A DNA stretch of 14,164 bases. It comes from Gammaproteobacteria bacterium (GTDB lineage Bacteria; Pseudomonadota; Gammaproteobacteria; Arenicellales; Spongiicolonaceae). Shown piece by piece: positions 14,136-14,164 of the stretch (the first letter of the stretch is position 1; each line of letters begins with the position of its first letter). A program made the translations under genes and the position numbers. The stretch lies in the NCBI GenBank assembly GCA_007570945.1, contig RKSH01000068.1, positions 1 through 14,164 on the forward strand. The letters are read 5' to 3'. Below the pieces are notes generated by a model. That model worked only from the letters and a program-made list of their open reading frames with translations, was not told the DNA's origin and did not search any database.

Positions 14136-14164
14136 GCCCATGTCCGCCCTGAATTTTGCTATTT

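Noticed and set aside
1..14164. CRISPR array, insertion sequence or rRNA
   Set aside because: No regularly spaced repeats, no transposase motifs with terminal inverted repeats and no rRNA sequence were seen.

Overview
The window looks like the chromosome of a GC-rich proteobacterium, most likely a gammaproteobacterium outside the well-studied orders. Supporting this are an E. coli-type gshA, a DusA-type tRNA dihydrouridine synthase, an MltF-type transglycosylase and the uvrC-pgsA pair. The EF-P, however, reads more like alphaproteobacterial EF-P, so the placement is tentative. TGA is used as a normal stop, GTG starts are used, and clear Shine-Dalgarno sequences are uncommon.

Layout, left to right. 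(1) 1-267: the C-terminal part of a DUF6527-like zinc-ribbon-type protein, cut by the window edge and noticeably less GC-rich than the core. (2) 325-741 and 823-2268, minus strand: mltF, followed by a small possible BsuPI-like protein whose start is unclear. (3) 2313-2403: tRNA-Ser(CGA) with an extended -10 promoter. (4) 2416-5696, minus strand: gshA and ggt, overlapping by ATGA, which pair glutathione synthesis with gamma-glutamyl bond hydrolysis. (5) 5714-7730, plus strand: dusA and a CitE/HpcH-type lyase, overlapping by 11 bases. (6) 7755-8315, minus strand: efp, divergent from uvrC-pgsA (8355-10790) across a 39-base gap in which two promoters overlap. (7) About 10800 to the right end: a lower-GC restriction-modification island.

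The island is the most interesting part. It starts with a D12-class (Dam-like) DNA adenine methyltransferase broken near its C-terminus by an apparent single extra C. Next comes an Eco29kI-family GIY-YIG restriction endonuclease with all six expected catalytic positions. Its 3' end overlaps, tail to tail, an amino-methyltransferase with an SPPY motif, which is likely N4-cytosine. Eco29kI itself cuts CCGCGG and is paired with a C5-cytosine methylase, so the SPPY partner is a swap of methylation chemistry. The adenine methylase cannot protect an A-free site and probably belongs to something else.

There is no CRISPR array, insertion sequence, integrase or rRNA in the window, and no stretch of 300 bases lacks a gene. 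The DUF6527 family is often found beside bacterial ubiquitin-like conjugation genes (ThiF/E1, E2, multiubiquitin), so the region just left of the window deserves attention.
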